Positions 7,360 through 16,649 are shown, counted from the first letter of the stretch. The stretch is DNA of 64,000 nt from Microbacterium trichothecenolyticum (GCF_030818955.1 NZ_JAUTBF010000001.1:2108001-2172000), one strand, 5' to 3'. Numbers and translations are program-made. Notes: generated by a model from the letters alone, not told the origin.

Positions 7360-8313
7360 ATGAGCGTGATCGAGAACTCCAAGCTGACGGTCGTGGGCGC
7401 GGGAAGCGTGGGCGCGAGCGTGGCATACGCGGCCCTCATCCGGGGATCGGCGCGGCACGTCGCCCTCTACGACATCGCCGAGGCGAAGGTCGAGGCCGAG
7501 GTGCTCGACCTCGCCCACGGCACGCAGTTCACGGGCTCGAGCGACATCGCCGGCGGCCGCGACGTCGCCGTTGCCGAGGGATCTCACGTCGTCGTGATCA
7601 CCGCGGGCGCGAAGCAGAACCCCGGTCAGACACGGACCGAGCTCGCCGCGACGAACGCCCGCATCATCCGCGACATGATGCCGAAGCTGCTCGAGGTCGC
7701 CCCGAACGCGGTCTACGTCATCGTCACCAACCCGTGCGACGTGCTGACCGTGCTCGCGCGGGAGGCCACCGGCCTGCCGACGCGCCGGATCTTCGCCTCC
7801 GGCACCGTGCTCGACACCTCCCGCCTGCGCTGGAAGCTCGCCCAACGCGCAGGGGTCGCCACCTCGAGCGTGCACGCGTGGATCGTCGGCGAGCACGGCG
7901 ACACCGAGTTCCCCCTGTGGTCGACCGCGACGATCGGCTCGGTCCCGATCACCGAGTTCGAGCTCCCCGACGGCAGCTTCTTCACCACGGAGGAACTGGA
8001 TGCCATCGCCGTCGAAGTCCGCGACGCCGCGTACAAGGTGATCAAGGGCAAGGGCGCGACGAACCACGCGATCGGCCTCTCGAGTGCGCGCATCGTCGAG
8101 GCGATCCTCCGCGACGAGCGGACCATCCTCCCCGTCAGCACCGTGCTCGACGACTTCCACGGCATCAGCGGCATGGCTCTGTCGGTCCCCTCGCTCGTGA
8201 GCGCCAAGGGGGCGGTCCCGCTGGCCGGCACCCCGTTCTCCGACGACGAGCTGACGCTGCTGCGCCGTTCCGCCGATGCGCTGACCACGGTGGCGGACTC
8301 GCTGCGCGGGTGA
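7360..8313 (+). CDS. ldh: L-lactate dehydrogenase
   Basis: 317 residues. It interconverts pyruvate and L-lactate with NADH in the cytoplasm. Visible: the Rossmann loop VVGAGSVGASVAY (residues ~10-22), cofactor Asp in ALYDIAEAKV, substrate-binding NPGQTRTEL (Arg), VTNPCDVLT, and the active-site His in IVGEHGDTEFPLWS. The GQTR loop marks it as lactate rather than malate dehydrogenase. The start is the ATG at 7360; a longer frame upstream runs through the tRNA and is rejected. It is the first core gene right of the tRNA-anchored island. Confidence 0.93.
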   Translation: MSVIENSKLTVVGAGSVGASVAYAALIRGSARHVALYDIAEAKVEAEVLDLAHGTQFTGSSDIAGGRDVAVAEGSHVVVITAGAKQNPGQTRTELAATNARIIRDMMPKLLEVAPNAVYVIVTNPCDVLTVLAREATGLPTRRIFASGTVLDTSRLRWKLAQRAGVATSSVHAWIVGEHGDTEFPLWSTATIGSVPITEFELPDGSFFTTEELDAIAVEVRDAAYKVIKGKGATNHAIGLSSARIVEAILRDERTILPVSTVLDDFHGISGMALSVPSLVSAKGAVPLAGTPFSDDELTLLRRSADALTTVADSLRG

Positions 8314-8334
8314 CGCGCCGGTAGCATCCCCGCC

Positions 8335-8934
8335 ATGAGCGATCTCGAGGAACGCTTCGCCGACGCCGTCGCCGCGATCGGCCGCGTCTTGAAGACCCAC
8401 GGTTTCCGCAAGAAACGCTACGTCTGGACCCGTGTCGGCGACGGGGTCGTTCATGAGGTCGACTTGCAGCGCAGCCACGGCAACAGCCCCGACAGCGTGC
8501 GCTTCTACGTCAACGCGTCGGCGTACGTGGCAGCCTTCGCCCGCGCGATCGGCGACCGGGTGCCCGAGAACCTCGCCTCGGCGACCGCGCAGTACTCGAC
8601 GCGTTTCGAGACGATCAGCGAGTGGCCCACCGATCGGGTCGACATGGAACGAGACGCCGAGGCTGTGAGCTCCGCCCTTCCCTCCGCGATCGAGCAGGTG
8701 GTGACGCACCTCGACGGGATCACCGACGAGGCGTCTCTCGCGCGGACTCTCTTCGACAGCGGAAGCTTCCTCGACGACGACCTCTTCGCCTGGTTCTGCG
8801 CGACCGGGCGCCTCGCCGACGCTCGCGCCCAGTTCGCCGCCGCCCGCGAGCGCTTCGGGACGCAGGATCGCTGGCCGCGCCTCGCGGCGAACTTCGACGA
8901 GACCGCGCAGAAGTACGGCGTCGCACTGTCCTGA
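8335..8934 (+). CDS. DUF4304-type protein
   Basis: 199 residues of unknown function. The N-terminal half (LKTHGFRKKRYVWTRVGDGV, VDLQRSHGNSPDSVRFYVN) matches the DUF4304 pattern, a family often near toxin/immunity and defence genes but also found in core positions. A TAGCAT box 7 nt upstream of the ATG suggests a leaderless mRNA. Its last 54 codons lie in the 377-bp direct repeat and appear again at 26,467, where the N-terminus is missing. This left copy is the complete one. Confidence 0.75.
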   Translation: MSDLEERFADAVAAIGRVLKTHGFRKKRYVWTRVGDGVVHEVDLQRSHGNSPDSVRFYVNASAYVAAFARAIGDRVPENLASATAQYSTRFETISEWPTDRVDMERDAEAVSSALPSAIEQVVTHLDGITDEASLARTLFDSGSFLDDDLFAWFCATGRLADARAQFAAARERFGTQDRWPRLAANFDETAQKYGVALS

Positions 8935-9149
8935 CGTCGGCCCCTTCCGGATGCCGTGACCCCGGCGCCGACGATGTCGGGGGCCCCGCGTAGCCTGATG
9001 CCATGGCATCCCGACGTCCCACCGCAGCCCCCGCGCCCTACCGGTGCACCGAGTGCGGATGGACGACGCTGAAGTGGGTGGGCCGCTGCGGGGAGTGCCA
9101 GTCGTGGGGCACGGTGGTCGAGGCGGCGGAGCAGACGGGCATCGTCCGT
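8773..9149 (+). repeat. Left 377-bp direct repeat bounding the 17.7-kb insertion
   Basis: Read base by base, this matches 26,467-26,843 from GACGACGACCTC to GCATCGTCCGT at a constant offset of 17,694. It spans the last 54 codons of the DUF4304 gene, the short intergenic region with the radA promoter, and the first 49 codons of radA. Outside these limits the two sites differ completely. Confidence 0.95.
9003..9149 (+). pseudogene. radA: radA 5' fragment (zinc finger only)
   Basis: The first 49 codons of radA, with the CTEC and CGEC zinc-binding cysteine pairs. It is identical to the start of the intact gene at 26,697 and has the same TAGCCT promoter box (8991-8996). After codon 49 the sequence becomes island DNA; the frame stays open to 9569 but codes for nothing recognisable. 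It may still be transcribed and make a RadA zinc-finger stub. Confidence 0.9.
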
Positions 9150-9530
9150 CGGCCGGCTACGACCCTGCCACCACTCTTCGATCCGCGTACCGTCAGCGGG
9201 AGCTCGACACCGCCGACGACGCACCGGCAGTGCTGCACCACCAGATCGAAGCCACGCTCGACCGGCGCCGTACCGCCGACGAGCGTCAGCCGCAGGCGGC
9301 CGAACCACCGCCGGTTCCCGAGTGGATCACTGACCCCCATGTTCTCGCCAGCGCGACCCTGCCCGACGAGTGGCGGACACACCTACAGGAACGCTATGAC
9401 CGCCTCGCTGAGCTCCTCACCAAGCGCGGTGAAGCAGTCGCAGCCGAGCAACCAGCGTGGGCGGCTCAGCTGGGGCGCGTCCCCGACGATGAGGATCGGC
9501 GCCGCGCGTGGGTATTGGGGCCCCGACCAG
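9150..9530 (+). pseudogene. C-terminal fragment of a MobF/TraA-type conjugative relaxase
   Basis: In the frame starting SAGYDPATTLRSAYRQREL, this continues DTADDAPAVLHHQIEATLDR, WITDPHVLASATLPDEWRTH and EQPAWAAQLGRVPDDEDRRR. This is the typical tail of actinobacterial TraA/MobF relaxases, after the helicase domains. The N-terminal relaxase and helicase parts are absent and the usual last residues are replaced after RRRAW. It shows that the island DNA came from a conjugative plasmid or integrative element. Confidence 0.6.
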
Positions 9531-9617
9531 CCAGGTGCGCCCACGCAGACCCGTGGCCCCCGTCTCTAGCGTGCTGGGCGGCCCGGGAGTGTCCGTGACC
9601 GAACGTAGTGTGGGGGA

Positions 9618-10208
9618 GTGCCGCTCGACTCCTACCGCGCCTTCATCGACGAGTCGTCAGCGGTCCGGTCCAGCACCCGCCAGGAGTATCTGATCGGCGC
9701 AGGTTTCATCCCCTTCGAGGCGTGCGATGAGATCCGGGAGCAGCTTCGCTGCCTTGCTCTGCCAGGTCAGGTGAAGTTGCACTGGACCGATGAGAGCGAG
9801 CCGCATCGCCGCAACATCGTCGAACGAATCTCCGCGCTGGCCCCGATGACCAGGGTCGTCACTCACCGCAGCGAACGGGTGAAGAAGAACGAGCGGTGCC
9901 GACGCAACTGCCTCGAAGCGCTGTATCACGACATGGCCGGCATGGAAGTGTTCGATCTTCTGCTCGAGGACCGTTCTCCCAGTCAGAACAGCCGGGATGG
10001 TGAACGCATCGTGGCCCTGCAAGGCCAAGGCCTCGACAGCCGCGTCCGGATCGCCCACCGGCGAGGTGGTGACGAGCCACTGTTGTGGATTGCCGATGTT
10101 CTTCTGGGGGCGATCAACGCGGCGGCGCTCGGCCAGCCGGCGCACCTGGAGACGCTGCAGGAGACCGTGGTGCTTCGCCGCCGCACGGTGGATTCGTTGG
10201 AGTCCTGA
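9618..10208 (+). CDS. DUF3800-like (RNase H-fold) protein
   Basis: 196 residues from a GTG. The N-terminus YRAFIDESSA and later KLHWTDESEPHRRNIVERI give acidic D-E-S motifs; the C-terminus has RRGGDEPLLWIADVLLGAIN with a conserved Asp. This layout fits the DUF3800 group, thought to have an RNase H-like fold and common on conjugative elements. A TAGTGT box lies about 6 nt before the start, so the mRNA may be leaderless. Two hairpins follow the stop. The role is unknown; a nuclease-like defence or mobility function is possible. Confidence 0.55.
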   Translation: MPLDSYRAFIDESSAVRSSTRQEYLIGAGFIPFEACDEIREQLRCLALPGQVKLHWTDESEPHRRNIVERISALAPMTRVVTHRSERVKKNERCRRNCLEALYHDMAGMEVFDLLLEDRSPSQNSRDGERIVALQGQGLDSRVRIAHRRGGDEPLLWIADVLLGAINAAALGQPAHLETLQETVVLRRRTVDSLES

Positions 10209-10217
10209 AAAGCGAAG

Positions 10218-10255
10218 GGCTCCAGATCCAGTCGTCCGGCTGGGGTTCTGGAGCC
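10218..10255 (+). terminator. Hairpin after the DUF3800-like gene
   Basis: GGCTCCAGA (10218-10226) pairs with TCTGGAGCC (10247-10255), with CCAG/CTGG inside. It lies 10 nt after the stop codon. Confidence 0.6.
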
Positions 10256-10326
10256 GCGAGAGTCAGCAGCGCTATGAGTACGGTAGGGCGTAACGCCGTC
10301 CCGGGTGCAACCGGCCTTCGTGCGTC

Positions 10327-10361
10327 GATGCCCGATCTCACTCGAACTGAGATCGGGCATC
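10327..10361 (+). terminator. Strong intrinsic terminator
   Basis: GATGCCCGATCTCA (10327-10340) and TGAGATCGGGCATC (10348-10361) form a perfect 14-bp stem with a 7-nt loop, followed by GAACTTTTCC. It separates the mobility remnants from the next genes. Confidence 0.8.
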
Positions 10362-10565
10362 GAACTTTTCCCTGCTGCACCTAAACGGAGTCGACTGATG
10401 AACTCTCCGCGACTGTCTAATCCAGGCGAATCACCGCGCCATGGCCGTAACGTCCCGGCGCGATCGCGAACGCGAATCGATCGCCGGGCATAAGCGATTT
10501 CAGCATCGTCCGGGGTCCCCTGTTACACGGGATGCGTTGCCCCGTCCCAGAATAGCCAGACCCGC

Positions 10566-10866
10566 TCAGAGCTCGTCGAGGAGTCGCACGATGAACGCGG
10601 CGAAGGAGTCGGCGTACGCGACCGGCACGGCACCGTCACCATCGAGACGATCCACATGCACCATGGGAGTCTCCCCCACCCGGGTACACCCGTAAGCCGA
10701 GATCGGAAGCGAACGCTTCGTCGTCGTCCTGCGCATAGAAGACGAAATACCGCGGGTCGGCGCCGCCGAGGCGGATCCGGTAGCGGACGTCGGTGTCGGC
10801 GTCGGCGTCGATCTCCGCGGGCACGAGCGAGAACATCTCACCCACCCTGATCCGCGTGTCGTTCAT
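10566..10866 (-). pseudogene. SMI1/KNR4-like small protein, one-base frameshift
   Basis: The first frame gives MNDTRIRVGEMFSLVPAEID to FASDLGLRVY. The second gives VGETPMVHVDRLDGDGAV to YADSFAAFIVRLLDEL. Removing one C near 10686-10690 (cccgg to ccgg) joins them into a 99-residue protein. The end resembles the SMI1/KNR4 (SUKH) pattern, in which a strand is followed by ADSF-x-x-F. SUKH proteins are widespread immunity proteins. The N-terminal half of the usual domain seems short. The extra base could be a sequencing error. Confidence 0.45.
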
Positions 10867-11079
10867 GACGCGCAGCCAGTGTCAATAACTCGGGGGAACC
10901 GAATGCGGAGTTCGTCCTCCGCCGCGGCGAGCCTTCCAGACAGGCGTCCGTCACGACCAACCACCTTCTCCCTGTGCGCCCGCATCCGGCAAGTCGCAGT
11001 CCATCGATCCGAATCTCCGGGGGAGATCGACAACCTCGTCTACTGGAATTCTCTCACCTGGTCGGTATCCGCCCGACGG

Positions 11080-11823
11080 TTAGCGCGGTAAGAGGCGCGC
11101 CGCGGCCTCGTCGACGATGACGACTACGTCGGGATGGAGCCGAAGGAAGGACGCAGGGCAGGATGCGTCGATCGGGCCGACCACCGCACGGGCCACGGCA
11201 CCCGCCTTCCCCTCGCCCACAGCCAGGGCGACGATCCGCCGGGCCTCCAGGATCGTCGCTATGCCCTGGGTGACCGCCCACCGCGGCACAGATTCGGCCA
11301 TCTCGAAGAAACGCGCATTATCGCGACGGGTGCGTTCGTCGAGCTCTACCACGCGTGTGCGGGAGTCGCGTGCGGAGCCGGGTTCGTTGAAGGCGAGGTG
11401 TCCGTTGCCCCCCAACCCCACAATCTGCACGTCGACACCGCCCGCCTCGCGGATGTCGGCCTCGAAGCTGGCGCACTCCGCGTCGAGGTCGGCGGCTCGG
11501 CCGTCGGGAACCCTGATGCGCCCGGCATCAAGCCCCCATGATTCCGTCACTTGGCGTCGCAGTGTGGCCGCGAAGCTGCGCGGGTCTGCAGGGTCGATAC
11601 CGACGTACTCGTCAAGCGCGAACGCGCGCAGGCGGGAGGCATCAAATCGGCCGTCCGCACACGCCTGAGCGAGTAAGCGATAGAGCCCCTCGGGGCTCGA
11701 CCCGGTCGCCACCCCAAGCACCGGACGCTCGAGCCGGGAGAGGGGATCGGCGACGGCGGTGAACGCGTACGCGGCGACCGCTTCGGAGTCGGGAACTATA
11801 CTCAGGTGAAAATGGATACTCAT
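11080..11823 (-). CDS. nagB: Glucosamine-6-phosphate deaminase
   Basis: 247 residues. The enzyme converts glucosamine-6-phosphate to fructose-6-phosphate and ammonia. Motifs: substrate phosphate loop LGVATGSSPEGLYRLL (residues ~35-50), FALDEYVGID (catalytic Asp), VGLGGNGHLAFNEPGS (active-site His and Asn) and the lid. No nagA (deacetylase) lies nearby, so the substrate may arrive as free glucosamine-6-phosphate, or the enzyme may act on a related amino sugar. It is divergent from the GntR regulator; its ATG lies inside an operator-like palindrome. Confidence 0.88.
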   Translation of the reverse strand: MSIHFHLSIVPDSEAVAAYAFTAVADPLSRLERPVLGVATGSSPEGLYRLLAQACADGRFDASRLRAFALDEYVGIDPADPRSFAATLRRQVTESWGLDAGRIRVPDGRAADLDAECASFEADIREAGGVDVQIVGLGGNGHLAFNEPGSARDSRTRVVELDERTRRDNARFFEMAESVPRWAVTQGIATILEARRIVALAVGEGKAGAVARAVVGPIDASCPASFLRLHPDVVVIVDEAAARLLPR

Positions 11824-11843
11824 TATGTTGAGTATAATGAGTA
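11804..11843. promoter_or_regulatory. Operator-like palindrome in the nagB-gntR divergent region
   Basis: TACTCATTAT (11817-11826) and ATAATGAGTA (11834-11843) are exact inverted repeats with a 7-nt spacer, covering the nagB start codon. A further half-like copy, CTATACTCAG, lies at 11806-11815. The AT-rich block stands out sharply in this GC-rich sequence and is the likely autoregulatory site of the GntR protein. Confidence 0.6.
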
Positions 11844-11935
11844 ACTGCGAATGTTCCGTTCTTATTCCAGGGCGCAAACGGGACTATGTTTGTCGCCGAG
11901 CGTCGATGATCGACGTCGCATTGCGGAGGGACCTC

Positions 11936-12766
11936 ATGCCGCTTTCACCGGACCACGGAGACGACGAGCCAGAGGGCAGCCGCCCGGGGCGGGTGCTGCG
12001 CTACCAGCACGTGTACGACCTCGTCGTCGATTTGATTCGCGACCGTGATCTCAAGCCGGGCAGTCAGCTGCCCAGTACCGCCGAACTGGCCAATATGGCC
12101 GGGGTGAGTATCATCTCCGTTCGGCGCGCTTTAGATGAGTTGACCCGGCATGGCCGGATTGTGCGCCACCAGGGCGTCGGCACCTTCGTGGCCTCGCCTC
12201 GAATCGTGAGCGAGCCCTCTCGGCCCGGAGGGCTGCTGCAGACCCTTCGAGGCCTGGGAGACCACGTTGAGCTGCAAACCGAACTGGTCCGCCTGATCGT
12301 GGGGCTGCCCAGCGAGCAGCAGGCCGCCGCGCTGGGCATAGAGACCGGCTCCCCGGTGTGGGAGGTCGCGCGGCTGCGTCGTCTCGGATCGCAGCCGAAG
12401 GTCTACGAAACCGCCGTCCTGCCAATCTCGCTCATCTCCTCCCTTGACCAGGAGTACCTCGCCGCCGGCGGATCGCTCTACGAATTGCTTGCCGAACGGC
12501 ATGGGTTCCGCGACGACCTCGTGGAGCAGGCGTTCGAGGTTGACGAGCCCACCGCCGTCGAGCGTCAGTACCTTCAACTGCCGGGTACCGCTGACGTCGT
12601 GCGCATCCGGGGCGTCAGCCTGAACGCCGACGGCGTCGCGTTCGACAGCTTCCAGCAGACATATCCTGCGAAGGAATTCACCTTCTACGTCTCCGGAACC
12701 TCCCGCCAACGACTCATCGAGCCGTCGCGGGAGGCCGAGTGGGATGTCCGGCCCCTCGGGCGGTGA
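11936..12766 (+). CDS. GntR/HutC-family regulator with UTRA domain
   Basis: 276 residues from the ATG at 11936, which has a strong GGAGG ribosome site (a frame open to 11825 is longer but has none). The winged-helix domain (YQHVYDLVVDLIRDRDLKPG, LPSTAELANMAGVSIISVRR, GRIVRHQGVGTFVASP) occupies residues ~20-90. The UTRA ligand domain follows (GIETGSPVWEVARLRRLGSQ to GTADVVRIRGVSLNADGVAF). HutC-type regulators usually sense sugar phosphates or amino-acid derivatives and repress uptake and catabolic genes. Its position at the head of the cluster and related palindromes at 16,583 and 19,781 suggest it controls all units. Confidence 0.88.
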   Translation: MPLSPDHGDDEPEGSRPGRVLRYQHVYDLVVDLIRDRDLKPGSQLPSTAELANMAGVSIISVRRALDELTRHGRIVRHQGVGTFVASPRIVSEPSRPGGLLQTLRGLGDHVELQTELVRLIVGLPSEQQAAALGIETGSPVWEVARLRRLGSQPKVYETAVLPISLISSLDQEYLAAGGSLYELLAERHGFRDDLVEQAFEVDEPTAVERQYLQLPGTADVVRIRGVSLNADGVAFDSFQQTYPAKEFTFYVSGTSRQRLIEPSREAEWDVRPLGR

Positions 12767-12787
12767 TCGCGACGGCAGCGATCACCG
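12761..12787. terminator. Hairpin between convergent gntR and the ABC ATPase gene
   Basis: CGGTGATCGC (12761-12770) pairs with GCGATCACCG (12778-12787) around 7 nt. It overlaps the gntR stop codon. The stem is short and no T run follows. Confidence 0.5.
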
Positions 12788-12817
12788 CAGCAGTGATGCG
12801 CACCGAAGTGGCGGGTC

Positions 12818-14608
12818 TCACGCTCGTCGACGGCGCGGGTCGGGACTAGGCACCGTCTCGATGAGGTGGCGGGTGTAGGGCGAGGCGGGAGAGTTCACGA
12901 CATCCCACGCGTCTGCCTGCTCGACGACGCGCCCTTCCCTCATCACAACGATGCGGTCGGCATACGCCGCCGCCGTCGACAGGTCATGGGTAATCATGAG
13001 GATCCCCATCCGATGCTCGCGGCGGAGGCGATCTAGCAGGGCGAGCACGCCCGTGCGCACCGACACATCAAGCATCGACACCGGCTCGTCGGCCAGCAGC
13101 AGGCGCGGCCGAAGGACAATGCTCGCAGCGATCGCTACGCGCTGGCGCTGCCCGCCGGAGAGTTCATGCGGGAAACGTCGCGCCACGACATCCGGGTCGA
13201 GGCCCACCTCCCGCAGCGCCTCGTCTACACGCCGTCGCCGGTCGCTGGCGGACGAGGCGATGCGGTGGATACGCAGCGGCTCGGCGACGATGTCGGCGAT
13301 GCGGTCGCGGGAGTCCAACGCCTCATAAGGGTCCTGATAGATGAGCTGGATGTCGCGCCGCAACGCACGCCAGGTGCGCGCGCCCGCCGCCGATACCTCC
13401 TGGCCGCGGAAACGGATGGAACCCTCGGCCACCCTCTGCAAGCCAATGAGTGTCTGCAGGAGGGTGGTCTTCCCGCATCCGGACTGCCCGACCAGTGCCA
13501 CCAGCTCGCCCTCGCGCACGTCGAGGCCAACGCGGTCGACAGCGGCGCGGCGCGGCGCGTTCGACGCCGTCTCGGTGAGGTCGCGCGAGACATCGTCGGC
13601 GGCGACCGAACGGGTCGCGATCATCTCGGTCACTGTCTCGGGGGTGAAGGTCTCGGTGCCGGCGAAGTCGATCGCGCCGGGCGCGCTAAAGGAGCGTCGG
13701 CGGCGCCCGCCGTAGACGACAGTGACATCACGGACGCTCAACAGAGTGGTGCCGTCGGCAGCAGGGGTGCGGCGAGGCATCGCTGCCAGGTCGGGCGTCG
13801 CTTCGAAGAGCTCCCGCGTGTAGGTGTGAGCGGGAGCGAGGTAGAGGTCCTCAACCCGACCCTCCTCGATTATGCGACCGTCGCGCATAACAGCGGCTCG
13901 CGTGCACGCTTGGGCGACGACGCCGAGATCGTGAGTGACCAGGAGCAGGCCGAGCTGCAGCTCTTCGGACAGCTTCACGAGCAGACGCAAGATCTGGTCC
14001 TGCACCACCACATCTAGCGCTGTGGTCGGCTCGTCGGCCAAAAGCACTTTCGGTTCGCAGCACAGTGCCATGGCGATGACGACGCGCTGTTTCATCCCGC
14101 CGGAGAGCTGGTGGGGATACCTGTCCTCGGTGCCGGCCGGCAGGCCGACCTGGGCGAGTAGTTCGCGAGTGCGGGCCCGAGCGGCTTCGCCGATGGCGAC
14201 GCCGTGGGCAGCCAGCGTCTCGCGGATCTGCCATCCGACGGTGTGCACCGGGTTCATGGCGCTCATCGCCCCCTGGAACACCATTGCGATGTCGCTCCAG
14301 CGATGAGGCCGGATGCCGCGCTCACCTGCTGACAGGAGGTTCGGTCCGTTCGCCTCGAGCGTGACCGCGCCAGCGACGGTTGCGCTGGCAGGGAGCAGTC
14401 CCATGGCCGCGAGGATCGTCGTCGTCTTGCCACTGCCGGACTCGCCAACGAGACCGACCCGCTCGCCAGGCGCAACATCAAGGTCGATGCCCTGCAGGGC
14501 ATGGAAGGCTTGGGCACGTCTGTCATCGCGAGCGTCAAACCACACGTTGAGGTCGCGGATGCGCAGTGCTGTCGGCGACGCTGCGACCGGACCGATGCGG
14601 GTGTTCAC
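12818..14608 (-). CDS. Fused double ATP-binding subunit of a dipeptide-type ABC importer
   Basis: 596 residues that combine DppD- and DppF-like ATPases in one chain. Domain 1: Walker [14 protein letters not shown] (~54-63), signature [15 protein letters not shown], Walker [13 protein letters not shown]. Domain 2: Walker [14 protein letters not shown], signature [15 protein letters not shown], Walker [13 protein letters not shown]. The linker has an unusual ~40-residue insert ([20 protein letters not shown]). The start is the GTG at 14608, overlapping the permease stop as GTGA, with GAGAAGGG upstream. It powers the permeases encoded immediately upstream. Confidence 0.9.
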   Translation of the reverse strand: MNTRIGPVAASPTALRIRDLNVWFDARDDRRAQAFHALQGIDLDVAPGERVGLVGESGSGKTTTILAAMGLLPASATVAGAVTLEANGPNLLSAGERGIRPHRWSDIAMVFQGAMSAMNPVHTVGWQIRETLAAHGVAIGEAARARTRELLAQVGLPAGTEDRYPHQLSGGMKQRVVIAMALCCEPKVLLADEPTTALDVVVQDQILRLLVKLSEELQLGLLLVTHDLGVVAQACTRAAVMRDGRIIEEGRVEDLYLAPAHTYTRELFEATPDLAAMPRRTPAADGTTLLSVRDVTVVYGGRRRRSFSAPGAIDFAGTETFTPETVTEMIATRSVAADDVSRDLTETASNAPRRAAVDRVGLDVREGELVALVGQSGCGKTTLLQTLIGLQRVAEGSIRFRGQEVSAAGARTWRALRRDIQLIYQDPYEALDSRDRIADIVAEPLRIHRIASSASDRRRRVDEALREVGLDPDVVARRFPHELSGGQRQRVAIAASIVLRPRLLLADEPVSMLDVSVRTGVLALLDRLRREHRMGILMITHDLSTAAAYADRIVVMREGRVVEQADAWDVVNSPASPYTRHLIETVPSPDPRRRRA

Positions 14609-15570
14609 GACTGCGTCCCTTCTCTCGGAGACATTGCAGCTTGCTCGCTCTGGGGGCCCGGCGCGCGGAAGCGCCACGATCGCAACGCCAGGTGCGACGA
14701 GCGCAACCGCGGGTTGAGTGCGTCCTCGAGGGCGTTGCCCATGAGGTAGCAGCCGGTGATCAGCACCGCGACGGCCACCCCGGCCGGGACGATGGCCCAC
14801 CAGGCTCCGGTGCTAATGGCGTTGCGCTGGAAAGCGTGCTGCATGATGGTCCCCCACGTGATCGCGGTCGGATCGGACAGGCCCAGGAACGCGAGCGCCG
14901 TCTCGTTGAAGATGGCGACGGTGATGGCGATGACAGAGGTGGCAACCAGCAGCGGTCCCAGCTGCGGGAGCACGTGGTGCAGCACCACGTGTCCGGCGTT
15001 GGCACCTGTTGCTTCGGCGCGGCGCACGTAGGCGCGCTGACGCAGCGCCGCCACCTGCGCGCGCACGATGCGTGCGGCGCTGGTCCACATCAGTAGTCCG
15101 ATCACGAGGATGACGTGCACGAGGCTCGAGCCCCACACCGCCGCGATGACAATCATGAGCACGATCTGCGGAATGACGATGAAGTAGTCGGTGATGCGCA
15201 TGAGGAAGGTGTCAACCCAGCCTCCGGCGTAGCCCGCGACGATGCCCACCAGCGTCCCAACCGCAACAGCGATAGCGGCCGCGCTGAATCCGGCGATCAT
15301 CGAGATCCGACCGCCGATCAGTACAAGGCTCAGCACGTCGATCCCCCCATCGTCACAGCCGAGCGGATGCTGCGGCGACGGCGGCGCATAGACACCACAA
15401 CTGGGCTCGTTGGTGCTGTAGGGGGAGAGCACGTCGGCGCAGACGGCCAAGAGCATGAAAATCGCCACAGTCACGCAGCCAAGGATGGCGGGGACGGAAC
15501 GCAGGGCACGCGCCATGTGCATCCAGGCGGAGTCATGAAGGGTGCCGGCCGTGGGACTGGCGGCGCTCAT
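14605..15570 (-). CDS. Peptide ABC transporter permease (DppC/OppC-like)
   Basis: 321 residues with an N-terminal transmembrane helix (ILGCVTVAIFMLLAVCADVL), a periplasmic stretch ending PSPQHPLGCDDGGIDVLSLV (the HPLGTD-like motif of OppC proteins) and a BPD_transp_1 domain of about five helices. The EAA loop is RRAEATGANAGHVVLHHVLP. Two cysteines (SCGVYAPPS and LGCDDG) in the external loop could form a disulfide. It is coupled to dppB (ATGA) and to the ATPase gene (GTGA). Confidence 0.9.
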   Translation of the reverse strand: MSAASPTAGTLHDSAWMHMARALRSVPAILGCVTVAIFMLLAVCADVLSPYSTNEPSCGVYAPPSPQHPLGCDDGGIDVLSLVLIGGRISMIAGFSAAAIAVAVGTLVGIVAGYAGGWVDTFLMRITDYFIVIPQIVLMIVIAAVWGSSLVHVILVIGLLMWTSAARIVRAQVAALRQRAYVRRAEATGANAGHVVLHHVLPQLGPLLVATSVIAITVAIFNETALAFLGLSDPTAITWGTIMQHAFQRNAISTGAWWAIVPAGVAVAVLITGCYLMGNALEDALNPRLRSSHLALRSWRFRAPGPQSEQAAMSPREGTQS

Positions 15571-16523
15571 CGGGAGACCCGGGGGTCGAGACGGAAGTAC
15601 AGCAGGTCGGCGATGTAGTTCACGAGAACGACCGTGATTGTGATCACCAGGAACCCTCCTTGCAGCATGGGGAAGTCGCGTTGCAGGACCGCGTCGTACA
15701 AGGCACGGCCGACGCCGGGCCACGAGAAGATCACCTCGACCAGGATGGAGCCGCTCACAATGGAGCCAAGAGAGAGGGCGATCTGGGTCACGGTGGGCAG
15801 CGACGCGTTGCGGAACGCGTGCGAGCGGATAATGCGCCCGCGGCGGAGCCCCTTGGCACGCGCGGTGAATATGTAGTCCTCGCCGAGGGTTTCCAGCATC
15901 GCCGAACGGACGATGAGCACCGTCTCGGCGGTCAGAGTGAGTGTCAGGGTCACCACCGGCAGGATCATGTGGCGCGCGACGTCGAGAAATTGTTCCCATG
16001 GTGAGAGGATCGCCGCGAACGGGTCGCTCATTCCGGCGGAAGGCAAGATGCCCGCGAACAGGATGAGCAGCACGATCCCGAGGAACTGCGTGGAGAAGGC
16101 GTAGAAGACCACGGACGTGTTGGTGAGGATGTGGTCGCCGACCGTACCCCGGCGCACCGCGGAAAAAACCCCGATGAGGGTTCCGAGAACGATCGACATC
16201 AGCACGCCGGTGGTGACCATGGGGATGGTGTTCCCAAAAGCCTCCAGAAGGTTGTCGACGACCGGCTGACGATTTGCGAACGAGATGCCCATGTTCCCGT
16301 GCGCCAGCTGCTGTAAGTAGCGCACGTACTGCTCCCACAGCGGCAGATCGAGACCAAACTGACGTTCGAGAGCCTGCACCATCTCGGGCGACGCGTTCGG
16401 CACCCGTGACAGCCGGGTCGCGGCATCGCCGGGCAGGACACGGAAGAGAACGAAGTTCAGCGTGAGGGCGAGGAACACCGTGACGACCGCGAATAGCGTT
16501 CGCCTCCAGATGTAGCCCCTCAT
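15567..16523 (-). CDS. Peptide ABC transporter permease (DppB/OppB-like)
   Basis: 318 residues with the classic N-terminus YIWRRTLFAVVTVFLALTLN and FVLFRVLPGDAA, followed by six membrane helices. The EAA loop is YIFTARAKGLRRGRIIRSHA. It pairs with the DppC-like protein to form the channel. It is first gene of the minus-strand transporter operon; its promoter region (16,524-16,649) is shared with the divergent binding-protein gene. Confidence 0.9.
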   Translation of the reverse strand: MRGYIWRRTLFAVVTVFLALTLNFVLFRVLPGDAATRLSRVPNASPEMVQALERQFGLDLPLWEQYVRYLQQLAHGNMGISFANRQPVVDNLLEAFGNTIPMVTTGVLMSIVLGTLIGVFSAVRRGTVGDHILTNTSVVFYAFSTQFLGIVLLILFAGILPSAGMSDPFAAILSPWEQFLDVARHMILPVVTLTLTLTAETVLIVRSAMLETLGEDYIFTARAKGLRRGRIIRSHAFRNASLPTVTQIALSLGSIVSGSILVEVIFSWPGVGRALYDAVLQRDFPMLQGGFLVITITVVLVNYIADLLYFRLDPRVSR

Positions 16524-16582
16524 GCGCTCTCCTCTCGACGGAACGACCGTTGCTCACTTGACCGCGGTGGTCGAGGTCATCA

Positions 16583-16605
16583 TACTAAGCACACTAAGAA
16601 TAACT
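16583..16605. promoter_or_regulatory. Operator-like AT-rich site between dppB and the binding-protein gene
   Basis: Two direct ACTAAG boxes (16584-16589 and 16593-16598), the second within ACTAAGAATAACT. The block resembles the palindrome at 19,784 (ACTAAGAATACTC). It lies in the shared divergent promoter region. Confidence 0.5.
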
Positions 16606-16649
16606 AGTTCCAATATTCGTCGACGACCCCTGAGCTGTTGGAGCATGTC

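Noticed and set aside
7243..9009. 588-codon minus-strand open frame over ldh
   Set aside because: Shadow of ldh and the DUF4304 gene, both with clear motifs and starts.
8773..9149. Target-site duplication of a transposon
   Set aside because: 377 bp is far longer than any transposon target duplication, and no terminal inverted repeats or transposase are present; homologous integration fits better.
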